From assembly GCA_950022655.1 (NCBI GenBank), contig OX465587.1, forward strand, positions 30,073,716-30,137,715: a stretch of DNA of 64,000 nucleotides. The letters run 5' to 3'. The position numbers were made by a program, and so were the translations under genes. The notes under the pieces are model-generated. The model did not search any database. It saw only the letters and a program-made list of their open reading frames with translations, and was not told the origin of the DNA. Source of the DNA: Alentia gelatinosa (Eukaryota; Annelida; Polychaeta; Phyllodocida; Polynoidae). This document shows positions 1-11,086 of the stretch, piece by piece. Numbering within the stretch: position 1 is the stretch's first letter; the number at the start of each line of letters is the position of its first letter.

Positions 1-36
1 TTGATTTAAGCATTGTTGGAGCCATGTCGTATTTAA

Positions 37-478
37 GGGGTGCGTCCACCAACCACGACCAGGCTATGACAATGGCTTTCCGACAAGGTCCACGACAGGT
101 CTACAATTGGAAGCCTTGTAGTAGCCTTGCCGTGGTTGGTGGACCACAGTTCCCGACAAGAGGCTACAACAAGGCCACGACAGGTTGCGACATGAAGCTT
201 GTCGGGGGCCTGTCGGGAGCCTTCCGACAAGGTTACGACAAAATCGAACATGTTCGATTTTGGAGCCGTGTCGTGGCGTGTCGTGGCGTGTGGGGAGGTT
301 GTCGCAGAGGTCTACGATATAATATTTAGGTGGAGCGTGCACTTCCCGACAGGCTGCGACAAGGGCTCACGACAACTCCCCTCCTCACGACAATGCTGTG
401 ACAAGGCACCGATTGGAACTTTCTTGTCTGCTCTTGTCGTAGCCTTGTCGTGGTTGGTAGACGCCCCCCCCCCCCCCT
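37..478. mobile_element. MITE, family A copy 1 (CGTCCACCAACCACGAC termini)
   Basis: A ~440-bp non-coding element. It opens with GGGG then GCGTCCACCAACCACGACC and closes with the inverted form GTCGTGGTTGGTAGACGCC followed by a run of C. The interior is built from many short variants of CGACAAGG and CCTTGTCG on both strands, so the element is strongly self-complementary. Related copies lie at 1,733-2,166 and 52,921-53,270. No transposase is encoded. Short ORFs here are shadows of the inverted structure. Confidence 0.8.
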
Positions 479-689
479 TACACTGCAGACACTGCACGGA
501 GTACACAGTCTCGGGGAATATCCTGTTGGGCTGCTCCTGGTCAGACTGACCACTTAGGTTCCGTAACCCTGTGTGTAGAAGGCTCAGTGCTACTTCACAT
601 CCTCCAGGCTTAATGTCTGGGTCACAGTCCACCCACACTAAACTGCGGTTTGCAACATAATCTCACTTTGCCTCGTTTGATTATTCCGC

Positions 690-900
690 AACCAAAACTC
701 ATGGCATATTTTCAGTATCTTTGGATCTTGATACAGTTCCTTCTTATTATCTCACCCCATAGAATTAACATTGAAAACTCGTATCCAACGCCCATGGAGT
801 ATTGATAAAAGATACTCAATGGAGGAGTATATTACAAATGTTAGCCCATTAGCCAAAGTAAAGGGTGAGATAATTCAGAAACCTATCCATGTTCAGGGGG
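690..900. mobile_element. MITE with TTATCTCACCCC termini
   Basis: From about 745 the sequence reads TTATCTCACCCCATAGAATT and then TTAACATTG. It ends near 873 with the inverted form GGGTGAGATAA. This is a ~130-bp member of the TTATCTCACCCC group, which recurs at about 3,840-3,985, 21,145-21,386, 50,358-50,497 and 57,865-58,010. The stretch 480-690 shows nothing recognisable. Confidence 0.65.
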
Positions 901-1732
901 CCTTTGAATAAACTACGTACAACCAAAAAAGTATCTTAAAATTGTCTGTTGGGCTATAGCGTTGTGTTGAATAATGTGAGGTAAGCATCAAATGTATTGA
1001 TCATTACAGTAACTTAAAGCTTTTATAAGGTGTTATATACAAGTACGTTCATTTATAAAATATCCTCTGTTTTGTGATACAACACTGAATTGGAAAAGAT
1101 CGCCAAGAATGTCATGTATCGTTGGAGTTATCGTATCGTCCGGCACCAGTACTAGAAACGAACGAACTTTATTCAACAGCCCCCAGGGTCAGGGCTCTGA
1201 CCCTAAACCTTCATAGGTTTCCTCTATATACATGTACTATAGAGACAGAGGGATGTCACAATTTTCCGTGTATTTATCACGTACAGCCACAGTAACCCTG
1301 TTTCCGTATAGTACTGTAGAGACAGAGGGATGTGTACTGGACACCCCCCACCCCCCTCCTTACCCCGGGCCGCCTGCTCGCACGATGCTCGTTCTCACTG
1401 GGCCTGCCAGACTGTTGTACAAGCAACAAGCACAAAAAGACCGTCTCTCAGTGCATAGCGAGGACGTCTAACGTCTCATGATGTAGGACACGTGCAAAAG
1501 GGGATCTTCAGAGGAAGGACAACAATTAATTCTTTTTTTAAGTTGTTATGTTATTTACATGCGTCTTTATTGCTTTCGGCTTACACAACCATTCTTCCAG
1601 GCAACAGACAACAGATGATAATCCTTAGAAAAATCATTGACTACAGCGGAATTGGCATATCCTTCTTACAATTTATGCATACTCATGATCCAGTTATATT
1701 TTGTCGCAACATATCATACGTTATAGCATAAA
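900..1732. other. Non-coding stretch with a short direct repeat
   Basis: No supportable gene. The only structure seen is a direct repeat of GTACTATAGAGACAGAGGGA at about 1,231, found again with small changes (GTACTGTAGAGACAGAGGGA) at about 1,311. The open frames here have no recognisable domain. Confidence 0.5.
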
Positions 1733-2166
1733 GGGGGGCATCCACCAACCATGACAAGGCTACGACAATGGGATCCCGACAAGGTCCACGATTGGCTTAC
1801 GATTGGAGGCCTTGTCTTGGTTGGTGGACCCCAGTTCCTGACATGAGTCTATGATCCGACTCTATGACAAGGCCACAACAAGAACACGACTGGAAGCTTG
1901 TCGGGAGCATTCTGACAAGGCTATGGCAACATCGACCATGTTCGATTTTTTCCACGATTGGACTCTTGTCGTGGAGTTTCATGGTGTATCGGGAGTGTGT
2001 CACAGAGGTCTACAATAGGAAATTTTGGCGGACCGTGCACTTTCCCACACGCCCCGACAATGCTGTGGTAAAGCCCCCCTTCTTATGACAAGGCTGCGAC
2101 CAACGCCGATTGGAACTTTCTTGTCGGCGCTTGTCGTAACCTTGTAATGGTTGGTGGACGCCACCT
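1733..2166. mobile_element. MITE, family A copy 2
   Basis: Starts GGGGGGCATCCACCAACCAT and ends with ATGGTTGGTGGACGCCACC, the inverted terminus. Length and internal order match copy 1, including a central block around ACCATGTTCGATTTTT. The divergence between copies suggests an old family. Confidence 0.8.
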
Positions 2167-2454
2167 TTACTAATTTGAAAAGTGCAACGTAACAGGTATA
2201 TATACGACTGACAGACACAAGGATATCATAATTTTCTTCTTAATTATATGTCTATCCCTTAAAAGATCTACTCAGTACACCTCTTTTAAACGTTAACTTC
2301 GATGATTTTTGAAGGTTCTGATATGATGATGATATGATTATGATACCATGAAACAACCTCTCCATGGATGTTAAAAATGAGACACTAGCCCTCTTCTCCT
2401 TTCCCAATGTCACACTCGCCATCTCGCCAATGAACACCATGTAAATTGTGTAGT

Positions 2455-2750
2455 GTATTTATTATCCACCCAATACATAGTGTCCTTAGAAAACACATAG
2501 GGAGTGTGTATCTTCATACCCGGAGCACACAGATATATCCACCTAATACAACGTGTCCATAGAAAACACATAGGGAGTGTGTATCTTCATACCCGGAGCA
2601 TACAGATATATCCACCTAATACAAAGTGTCCATAGAAAACACATAGGGAGTGTGTATTTACATACCCGGAGCATACAGATATATCCACCTAATACAAAGT
2701 GTCCGTAGAAAACACATAGGTAGCATGTACATACCTGAAGCATACAGATA
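2455..2750. repeat. 73-bp tandem repeat, about four units
   Basis: GTGTCC(A/T/G)TAGAAAACACA recurs at about 2,480, 2,552, 2,626 and 2,699, a period of 73-74 bp. Each unit also carries CATACC(C)GGAGCA(T/C)ACAGATA. No coding role is seen. Confidence 0.85.
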
Positions 2751-2784
2751 TGCTACAGATAATAAATAAAATATTGACTGGTTT

Positions 2785-2849
2785 CAGCGGTCATATGCTC
2801 CTCGAGGTTGACTTTACGTGTGAACTCCTCGGAGCATATACGACCGCTG
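2785..2849. repeat. Hairpin-forming inverted repeat
   Basis: CAGCGGTCATATGCTCC is followed about 25 bp later by GGAGCATATACGACCGCTG, its near-perfect reverse complement. The arms could form a stem with CTCGAGG near the loop. It may be the hairpin module of a decayed MITE. The stretch 2,850-3,700 shows nothing further. Confidence 0.7.
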
Positions 2850-3699
2850 GTATGTAAAACCATTCGACATTGTGTATGCGTTCCTGATCACTCCCAATGT
2901 AAAACCAACGTGTAACGTGCTGGTCGGAGTACCTATGCATGCAAAGTTCAACTTACAACATTTCTCGGGTAAACATGTATGTAAAAAAAGTGCTCATGGT
3001 CCTAAGGAACAAAGACCAAAGTCATCGTAATGCGAGACATGTGACCTTAGTATATTTACCATCAAATGATCGGTGATGGTGACAGAATACCGATTGAGAC
3101 TTGCTAGATCTTGACATGAATTCTGAACCTTTAAAATATTTCCTTTACAGAAACCTAGCCTACTGGTTCCGTATCTACACGGCATTAAAGATGGAACTGC
3201 ATCGAGATCTGTAGCTGCTGGAAATATGCCATGAGTTTTGGTTGTGGACTAATCTTAGGAGGCAATGCCGAGTGAGATCACGTAGCAAACCTAAACGAAT
3301 GGTGTAGTTTCAGTGTCTATGGATCGAGTGAGGTTTCAAATCTTATCTCACCCAATCACCGACTAATTGGTTATTTACATTGGTGACGTCATCACCCATT
3401 GAGTATTCCTTAACAATACTCCATGGGTGTTAGGTACACGTTCCCAATGTTAAGTCTCCCAATGTCAAGACTCACAAAACCTACTAGACAGGAGAAAGTA
3501 TGTTTTCCCTGAAATAACAATTTTTTTTTTAATGTGTACGGAGGAGGAGGGCAGCGGTGAGATAAACCCTTAATTTCAAAGTTTCAACTAGATCATGATA
3601 TATATGAACTTTAAATGTTTAAAAGAATTCCGTAACACAGACCTATTCTCCTTGTAGGTAAAATGTTAATGCCCATATCTCCTGTTGTGGACTAAAGAA

Positions 3700-3985
3700 A
3701 CCAAAAAGTTTTGGTCAAAGTCGTGATTCTCCATGAGTTTGATGTGGAGTGATATGAATGAGGCGACAACCGAGTGAATATCATGTAGCATTCAAACGAT
3801 TTTGAGAGCAACGATTTTGAGCAAAACGAGTTGCTTTCTGTATTCATCTCACCCCTGTATACACTTAAAGAATGGATGATGCAGAAGATATAGACCATGG
3901 AGAACGGACTGCAATACTCGCAGGAGCATGGAGAACGAGTTCCCAATGTTAAACCTATGGGACAGAAATACAAGGGGTGAGACAA
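3700..3985. mobile_element. Compound MITE: hairpin module plus TTATCTCACCCC module
   Basis: The hairpin module (about 3,705-3,838) has an arm starting TTTTGGTCAAAGTCGTGATT. Its loop carries GAGGCGACAACCGAGTGA, and the return arm ends near TTTTGAGCAAAACGAG. The TIR module follows from about 3,848 (CATCTCACCCCTGTATAC) to about 3,985 (GGGGTGAGACAAA). A close relative lies at 57,725-58,010. Confidence 0.7.
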
Positions 3986-3999
3986 AGGGCTGGTTACAT

Positions 4000-4740
4000 T
4001 GGCCATCCTCCGGGTCGTCATTTGAAAGACAACGTTTCTGGTGACAATGCCATATTGAGGTCGCATTGTATGATAAATATAACTTACTTCTGTATTCTTT
4101 ATGGCACTTTCATGACAGAGAACACAATATATACGATATATTCCCCAATATATAAAAGTATACATTACCTGTATATCCTGTCTTATCCTTCCCGGTATTC
4201 TCCAAAGGCAGTAATAGTAGACTGTATCCTTTAAGCACACACATGTAGTGTTTAGCTCCAGGGTAGAAGAGTAATAATCGTCCAATCCACTGAGCCCGCT
4301 GCCCCACGTCATCCCAATCCTAGTTATACGGCACCAATTACAGCAGACAGGGCCGATCTGTGATGGCCTGCTGTAATGGTGTCAGTTCCATATGTACACC
4401 ATCTCCCCGCACCATTTAGCGGGCGCAGGGGTCCAGTATCACCGCTACACGACAATACACGCTGCCACTCCGCTGGGAACCCGCCAGTAACATGGTTAGA
4501 CCAGGAGATGTACGCTGGTTCTAAGCGTGTCTGGATGGCGATGGTGTCGCCCCCTTGTAGAGTTTTTTAGAAGGATTACTCTCCATGCAGAGTCTGGGTG
4601 TAGAAGCGGTGCAGACTGAAGTTAGACTTCCGCGGGAGGTTAGGTATGAGAATAGGATATGTACGCACGGCGGGTGTGGGGGGGGGGGGGGAGGGAGGGG
4701 GGCACAATTTCGGAAGTTCTGCGTATGCTATTTCTTCGTT
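4000..4740. other. Stretch without recognisable gene
   Basis: Open frames here are short and lack domain motifs. A G-rich tract at about 4,675-4,702 leads into the GACAGA array. I see no exon with a convincing splice context. Confidence 0.5.
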
Positions 4741-4744
4741 CAGT

Positions 4745-5975
4745 TGCGATATAGAGAGAGAGATACCTGAGAGAGAAAGATAGAGACAGACAGAGAGGGT
4801 AATATAAACAAAGAGAGAGACAGACAGAGACAAATAGAGACAGGGACAGAAACAGACAGAGAGAGTAACATAGACAAAAAAACAGACAGAGAGAGACAAA
4901 TAGAGACAGATAGAGACAGGGACAGAGACAGAGACAGACAGAGGGAGTAACATAGACAAAGAGAGAGACAGAGAGAGACAGGGAGAGACAGGGACAGAAA
5001 CAGAGACAGACAGAGAGAGTAACATAGACAAAGAGATAGACAGAGGGGGACAAATAGAGACAGATAGAGACATGGACAGAAACAGAGACAGACAGAGGGA
5101 GTAACATAGACAAAGAGAGAGACAGGGAGAGACAGGGAGAGACAGATAAAGACAGGGACAGAAACAGGAGAGGCAGAAAGAGTAGCATAGACAAAGAGAG
5201 AGACAGAGAGAGACAGGAAGAGACAGATAGAGACAGGGACAGAAACAGAGACAGGCAGAGGGAGTAACATAGACAAAGAGATAGACAGGGAGAGACAGGG
5301 AGAGACAGATAGAGACAGGGACAGAGACAGAGACAGGCAGAGGGAGCAACATAGACAAAGAGAGAGACAGAGAGAGACAGGGAGAGACAGATAGAGACAG
5401 GGACAGAAACAGAGACAGGCAGAGGGAGTAAGATAGACAAAGAGATAGACAGGGAGAGACAGGGACAGACAGGGACAGAAACAGAGACAGACAGAGAGAG
5501 TAACATAGACAAAGAGATAGACAGAGGGGGACAAATAGAGACAGATAGAGACATGGACAGAAACAGAGACAGACAGAGGGAGTAACATAGACAAAGAGAG
5601 AGGCAGGGAGAGACAGGGAGAGACAGATAGAGACAGGGACAGAAACAGAGACAGGCAGAGAGAGTAACATAGACAAAGAGAGAAGCAAATAGAGACAGAT
5701 AAACACATAGAGACACAGACACAGACAGAGAGGGAGACAGAGAGAGACAGGCACGCAGAGAGACAGACAGAGACAGAGAGGTAGATACAGAGGAGGTTCA
5801 ATAGACAAAGAGAGAGACAAACAGAGAAGGATACACAGAGACGGACAGAGACCCGAAGAGAGACACAGAGACAAAACACAGAGACAGACAGACAGACAGA
5901 GAGATAGACAGGGACACAAAGACACACACAGACAGAGAGACAGTGAGAGACAGACAGAGACAGGGAAGAACGGAC
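4745..5975. repeat. GACAGA-type microsatellite with higher-order units, ~1.2 kb
   Basis: The plus strand is almost purely purine-rich GACAGA, GAGAGA and CAGGGA. It is ordered into ~70-150-bp higher-order units, each marked by GAGTAACATAGACAAA. The minus strand therefore reads as long open frames of Leu, Ser, Cys and Val. These are artefacts of a repeat whose period is a multiple of three, not a protein gene. Confidence 0.92.
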
Positions 5976-6227
5976 AGAGATAAAACGAATGGAAGGAGAT
6001 TGAATGGCCAGCTGTTAGGGATGTTTTGAGTTTGGTTCATAATTTAACTAAGCCAACACGTGTGTTGAAATGAAGAATGCCTACTATCTGAGGAGGTTAA
6101 ACCCGGTCAGAGTGTCCCAGACTCACCTCAATTCTGCACCTGGCCAGCTTGTGAGAGGTTTGTGTACACGAGAGAGCATTGACCCTCGCCAACACTGAGT
6201 TCAGAGCACCCCTCTGCAATCTATGGG

Positions 6228-6407
6228 ATAAGAATTCTTAACGAACTAGGCTTAGAGCCTTAAGAATCCACTGTCACACATTATTCCCGCTAGGTGGCAT
6301 CATTGAGATAATTGGAATCGTTGGGTTGCATTGATGTACGTCTTTAGTACAGGAGGTAGGCCAGTGGATTCTCAAGGCTCTAAGCCTAGTTCGTTAAGAA
6401 TTCTTCT
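6228..6407. mobile_element. Palindromic MITE next to the 60-bp satellite
   Basis: A left arm of about 42 bp begins AGAATTCTTAACGAACTAGG. It returns inverted at about 6,361-6,407, ending CCTAGTTCGTTAAGAATTCT. The spacer is ~100 bp. A second copy with the same arms lies at 51,429-51,551. The right arm runs straight into the 60-bp tandem array. Confidence 0.85.
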
Positions 6408-7190
6408 CCAGTGAGCGTAGTGAGAGTACAGAATACGATTTAGAGAGTGTGAGATCTTATGAGAGGGGTGCGTAGTGAGAACCTTGTACAGAATACCACT
6501 TAGAGACTGTGAGATCCTATGAGAGGGGTGCGTAGTGAGAACATTGTACAGACTACCACTTAGAGAGTGTGAGATCTTATGAGAAGGGTGCGTAGTGAGA
6601 ACCTTGTACAGAATACCACTTAGAGACTGTGAGATCCTATGAGAGGGGTGCACCGTGAGAACCTTGTACAGAATACCACTTAGAGACTGTGAGATCTTAT
6701 GAGAGGGGTGCACAGTGAGAACCTTGTACAGAATACCACTTAGAGAGTGTGAGATCTTATGAGAGGGGTGCATAGTGAGAACCTTGTACAGAATACCACT
6801 TAGAGAGTGTGAGATCTTATGAGAGGGGTGCATAGTGAGAACCTTGTACAGAATACCACTTAGAGAGTGTGAGATCTTATGAGAGGGGTGCATAGTGAGA
6901 ACCTTGTACAGAATACCACTTAGAGACTGTGAGATCTTATGAGAGGGGTGCGTAGTGAGAACCTTGTACAGAATACCACTTAGAGACTGTGGGATCTTAT
7001 GAGAGGGGTGCGTAGTGAGAACCTTGTACAGAGTACCACTTAGAGACTGTGAGATCTTATGAGAGGGGTGCGTAGTGAGAACCTTGTACAGAATACCACT
7101 TAGAGAGTGTGAGATCTTATGAGAGGGGTGCGTAGTGAGAACCTTGTACAGAGTACCACTTAGAGACTGTGAGATCTTATGAGAGGGGTG
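6408..7190. repeat. 60-bp tandem array, about 13 units
   Basis: The unit reads GTGAGAACCTTGTACAGAAT then ACCACTTAGAGA(G/C)TGTGAGA then TCTTATGAGAGGGGTGC. Spacing is exactly 60 bp over most of the array and divergence is low, so expansion was recent. The 325-residue minus-strand frame covering it is the translated repeat. One related unit sits at about 51,552-51,625, beside the second copy of the flanking MITE, so the array grew from the edge of that MITE. Confidence 0.95.
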
Positions 7191-7339
7191 GCAGCTGCGT
7201 GAAGGATCAACTTGACCTTTCCACCCCACGAAAGTAACCGCTAATATTAGCAACAGGAACTCCAATCTGATATGTGAAATCCCGGTTATCAAGTCGAGAT
7301 TCCGCAAGCATCTGTGGCTCTCAGGGCGTTTATTGTATG

Positions 7340-7520
7340 GTAACTGCATATTATCTTAGCCTCGTATAAACGTCCATACGCTTAACATTAGGAACTCATA
7401 CTCAACAGGCTTGCGAGTACGGTAAATTATACTCAATGGCTATAACCAGATGAATATTCCCAGGTTGAGATAAAATCAGAAATACATTTGTATATGGCCT
7501 GAGTCCCCGTTCGCCATCTC
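7340..7520. mobile_element. Probable MITE relic with TTATCTTAGCC terminus
   Basis: TTATCTTAGCCTCGTATAAA near 7,351 is followed by TTAACATTAGGAACTCATAC. GAGATAAAATCAG near 7,470 looks like the inverted end. Its plan matches the TTATCTCACCCC group, and a relative lies near 45,171. The termini are degenerate. Confidence 0.45.
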
Positions 7521-7670
7521 GTTTGAGCGCTTCACAATATTCACTCAGTTGTGTAATAGTAATCCGTTTATGGGAGAATGCACTACTTCCACAAAGTGAC
7601 GTGAACGGCCATAAAAATGTCATGAATATTGTGTATGGCAGATTTTAAACTAGAAATATAAAAAGTGACA

Positions 7671-9826
7671 CAGACAATGACTAGGAACAAATGTTATATC
7701 CATTTATAATGGAAGAGCGCGGTATACCTAAATCATTTCATCAAATAAAAGTAAAAGATATTATAGGAAATTATTGATTGGTAAGCCATTTGTATCATTG
7801 CACATAGGGAACAGCAGCAGTATAGACGCGATTTTCACAAATACAAAATTCCTAAGACAATCAGGTACTTTAGACATATTTCAGAGCGACCACTTAATAG
7901 TTTTTGCCGAAAAGAAGAAAGCTTGAGAAGTCCATCCCAAAGTCGCAAGGCTAGCAAGAAATTATTCCAAGGTTAAGGTAACAGATATGACAACATTATT
8001 AAGATCCGAAACGCAAGTGATTAACCCAAATAAGTTTAGTACAGATGAAATCTGGAATGGATGGCACCGCCATATGGTGGAATATCTGGATATGAAAGCT
8101 CCATTTAAGAGTTTCAGTTCCAGGTATGAACAAACCCCATGGATAACAGATGATATAAAGAATGACATAGATAAAAATAGAAGGTTATGCCAAAAGTTCA
8201 TTAAATGGAAATAATTCATTAGACCAAATGAGGCGGGAGTCGAAATTTTGGAGGTAATAAAAAGTTTGCGCAATAGAATCAAGATAAAGCTACGCGATGC
8301 ACGTAAATCTTTTATCGAACGTAATCTGATTAAATTTAGGCACGATCCCAAAAAGTATTGGAAGACAATAAATAGCTTTATGAATCCTAAAGAAGGCAAA
8401 GATGATAATAAATGTTTCGAAAACCAAAATGGAGAAGGGATCCCCATCTCGGAATGTGCTAACTATATCAATAAGTTTTTTTGCGAAATAGGGGCTAACC
8501 TAAACAAAGATCTAGGGAATGATATATGCTGAATTATATCCAGAGGCAAAATGGGAATGGTTTGAAATTTAATGGGAATGACGTAACAAAAGAGGAGGTA
8601 GAGAAACTAATTAAATCGATTGACATAGAAAAATCCTCAGGAAAAACAGGTATTAATTGCGAATTTTTGAAAAAAATACTAACATCTTGCTCAGACTGCG
8701 CCGATCTATTGAAACTGGTCTTTTTCCCAGCTCTTGGAAGTTAGGGCGTATTTCACCGCTACCAAAAAAGGGTTCATGGCTGAAAATAGGAGCAAAATTT
8801 ACCTGCATGGTCAAGAGATAGAGACTGCTAAAGAAATTAACTACTTAGGAGCTATTATTGACAGTGACTTAACATTCGAAAAACATGGGAATAAATTGGG
8901 AAACGCGCTATGCGATAAATGGGCGATTTTTCGGAAAATTCGGAATTTTATAAATCTTAATACTGCAATTCAAATAAACAAATCCTGTCTATTACCTGTA
9001 ACTGACCATTGTTCCTTCCTCCTTGATGGTGCCACTAAGAAAACTCGTGACAAACTAAATGTAATAATCTGTAAGGTCTTAAGGACCACAATAGGTAAGG
9101 ACGCGTATAGAGATGGTATACCGATAAGTAATGAGACCTTGTTTCATAAATGCGATGTAGTCCATCCCGATGTACGACGAACAACACTGTTAATGGGTAT
9201 TGTTAAAAGTTTAGAGAACATAGATGCATTACTACTCGCTAACAAACGACCTGGCAGAGTGAGAATAACAAGAACAACCGACAAAGACAATCTATATTTG
9301 CCGTTCCCCAAGAAGGAGAAGTACAGACGATCAGCGTACTACAAAGGGATTCAGCTCTGGAACCAACTACCGGTCGCTGTTCAGTGCACACCGTCCAAAT
9401 CACTATTCAAGAAGGAAGTACTAGACAAGCTTAAACTGGAAAGAGTGCTGTAGATGGGTTCATTACGACAGACACCGAAACCATCTTACTGCCCATACTA
9501 CTGGTACAGATTTAGATCAGTGGTAAACCGATGAACTGTAGTGATACATCACCTGTATAATGCTATGTTACTAAGATATAAGAGAAATGATCCACTAAAA
9601 AGAAGCGACTTCGGTCAAGAGATACTTATTTAATACCGATCGGATTCATTACAGCATTTCAAATTCATAATTGATGTGATTTATTTTTCCAGAAAACATC
9701 TTATATCTGTCATCAATCTGTATATAACGTGTTCTTGTTGCGTTGACACTGTTGTCCTTACAAATTTCCCGCTTGGAAGAACAAAATGTACATTTTGAAT
9801 GCGAGAAATAAAAACTTTAAAAAAAA
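7671..9826 (+). mobile_element. 5'-truncated non-LTR retrotransposon (Jockey/CR1-like LINE)
   Basis: The insert is bounded by a direct repeat of about ten bases, AAAAGTGACA, at 7,661-7,670 and 9,828-9,837. It ends in a poly-A run preceded by AATAAAAACTTT. The left end falls inside the endonuclease region: translated sequence near 7,830-7,910 reads like the family's C-terminal endonuclease, with an SDH motif. Reverse-transcriptase remnants follow. The target-site duplication, poly-A tail and 5' truncation are the standard signature of target-primed reverse transcription. Its relatives are the minus-strand relics at 26,612-28,020 and 40,925-41,941. Confidence 0.88.
7987..9453 (+). pseudogene. 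LINE ORF2 relic: endonuclease-RT linker and RT C-terminus, core deleted
   Basis: Three frames, broken by stops and a frameshift, give consecutive parts of a LINE ORF2. The endonuclease-RT linker covers 7,987-8,532 and includes DPKKYWKTIN. The start of the RT domain covers 8,526-8,775, ending in WKLGRISPLPKKG, the usual entry to the palm. The RT thumb and C-terminal region begins near 8,790, with NYLGAIIDSDLTF and WNQLPVAVQC. Between KKG and the thumb the normal ~200-residue catalytic core, with the GxPQGS and YADD motifs, is absent. The copy therefore has an internal deletion at about 8,775-8,790 and cannot be active. Confidence 0.85.
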
Positions 9827-9860
9827 AAAAAGTGACATTTAACTCAAAGTGGCATCAGGA

Positions 9861-10331
9861 CTAGAGTGTTATGAATAGGTTTGTGTTTTGTTCAGGCTTC
9901 TGCTGAACATCATTAAGTCTCTTTTTAAAGACATCATGTGAACCTTTTATTTTATAAATAAGTTGGCATATTTCTTTTGAGGTGTGTGTGATATGTTGCC
10001 TAATGTTTTTTATTTTGACTTGTGCCTGGTCTAGCACACCACACATCCCAATCAACTGTCACCCTGACTAGTCACTGTTGTGACTGAATTTTTCATTGAG
10101 GGTCTTGGTCAACTGCCCTATTTCTCTGGCTAATAGGTCAACTATGCCACTCACTTTGCTCTCTGATAGCCCCTTAGCGTTTGATGCAGTAATGTTTGTT
10201 TGGCTTGAGGGTACTTCATTTGGAGTACAACTAGTGCTCTTGGTAGTCCTCTTACTAAAATGTCTTATCTGTTTTCCCTCTCCTTCTATGAATTCTTTTG
10301 ACATCTTCAGATGGGGTATCTTCTGGAACAT
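9861..10331 (-). pseudogene. Unrecognised coding-like fragment, possibly LINE ORF1
   Basis: Two adjacent minus-strand frames (10,331-10,068 and 10,055-9,861) have protein-like composition, being Lys, Glu and Ser rich. The second has a heptad-like pattern that could be a coiled coil. I do not recognise a domain. A retrotransposon ORF1 N-terminus is one reading. An exon of an unknown gene is another, though no clear splice sites were found. Confidence 0.3.
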
Positions 10332-10339
10332 CCATATAT

Positions 10340-11030
10340 GTTAGACACTAGTATCATGGTCCATTGAGATAATTTCTCTAGGTAGACTAACAGCTATACT
10401 GTTAAATACAGTCAATCAAATCAATATTCACCATAGGTACTCACACCTGATCGTTCACAGGTCAATGTGTCAGTGTCTTGAGGTTTTTTCCTCTGAAATA
10501 CTGATCGTTTTTTGTACACCTATCGAACTCAAAATACCATAATTGTCCTTTCTCTGTGCTCTTGAACTTATTATAGAATCCTGGTTTTCATCTTGAGTAT
10601 TTTATACCTTGTAGATATGTGATTTCTGTTGATTTGCTACAGTGCAGCGCATACACTATCACAAGGTCACCCAGCCTTGAAAGTTCTATTAAAAGGAACC
10701 AAGTCAGTAGTGGGCAGGGGTTATGGTAAGACTTGATACTGGACCCCTGCTTATTTAACCAGGCCTTTATAGTTGGAACATTGATAGTGAAGTGTTAGAT
10801 TCTCTGCAGCAAGCTGAAACCCTGTGTGAGCATTCTAACCTTTATCTAGATGACGTATATGAGCGCGATTTCCCGCGCTCAATAAAACACTGTGTTCACT
10901 TCATGTGTTATCTCCAAGTGACAGTTGTTATAATTTGGAATTATGGCAACTGAGCTATTTTAGTATAACAGTATAGCAAAAACGCAAGTATATTGGACAC
11001 TTGAAATAAAGCATAGTTTGCTACAGCTGA
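10340..11030. other. Non-coding stretch
   Basis: No open frame with recognisable content, no tandem repeat and no clear TIR. A poly-A-signal-like AATAAAAC near 10,880 has no associated gene. Confidence 0.4.
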
Positions 11031-11086
11031 TGACTATGTCGGTGGTTTTAGTAAACCTACAGTCACCAAGTTCTAGACACTTTAAG

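Noticed and set aside
3692..4312. 206-codon minus-strand ORF
   Set aside because: Covers a compound MITE and has a near-identical counterpart over the related MITE at 57,703-58,077. It is element sequence, not a gene.
4576..5927. Long minus-strand ORFs (up to ~449 codons) rich in Leu, Ser, Cys and Val
   Set aside because: They are the translated GACAGA satellite. All three minus frames are open because the repeat period is a multiple of three and the strand is pyrimidine-only.
6408..7190. CRISPR-like array of regular repeats
   Set aside because: The units are contiguous with no variable spacers, and the genome is eukaryotic. The same holds for 48,264-48,570 and 33,672-34,925.
6372..7349. 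325-codon minus-strand ORF of repeated HPSHKISQSLSGILYKVLT
   Set aside because: The frame is open only because the satellite unit is exactly 60 bp. It has no start context or domain, and it extends into unrelated DNA.
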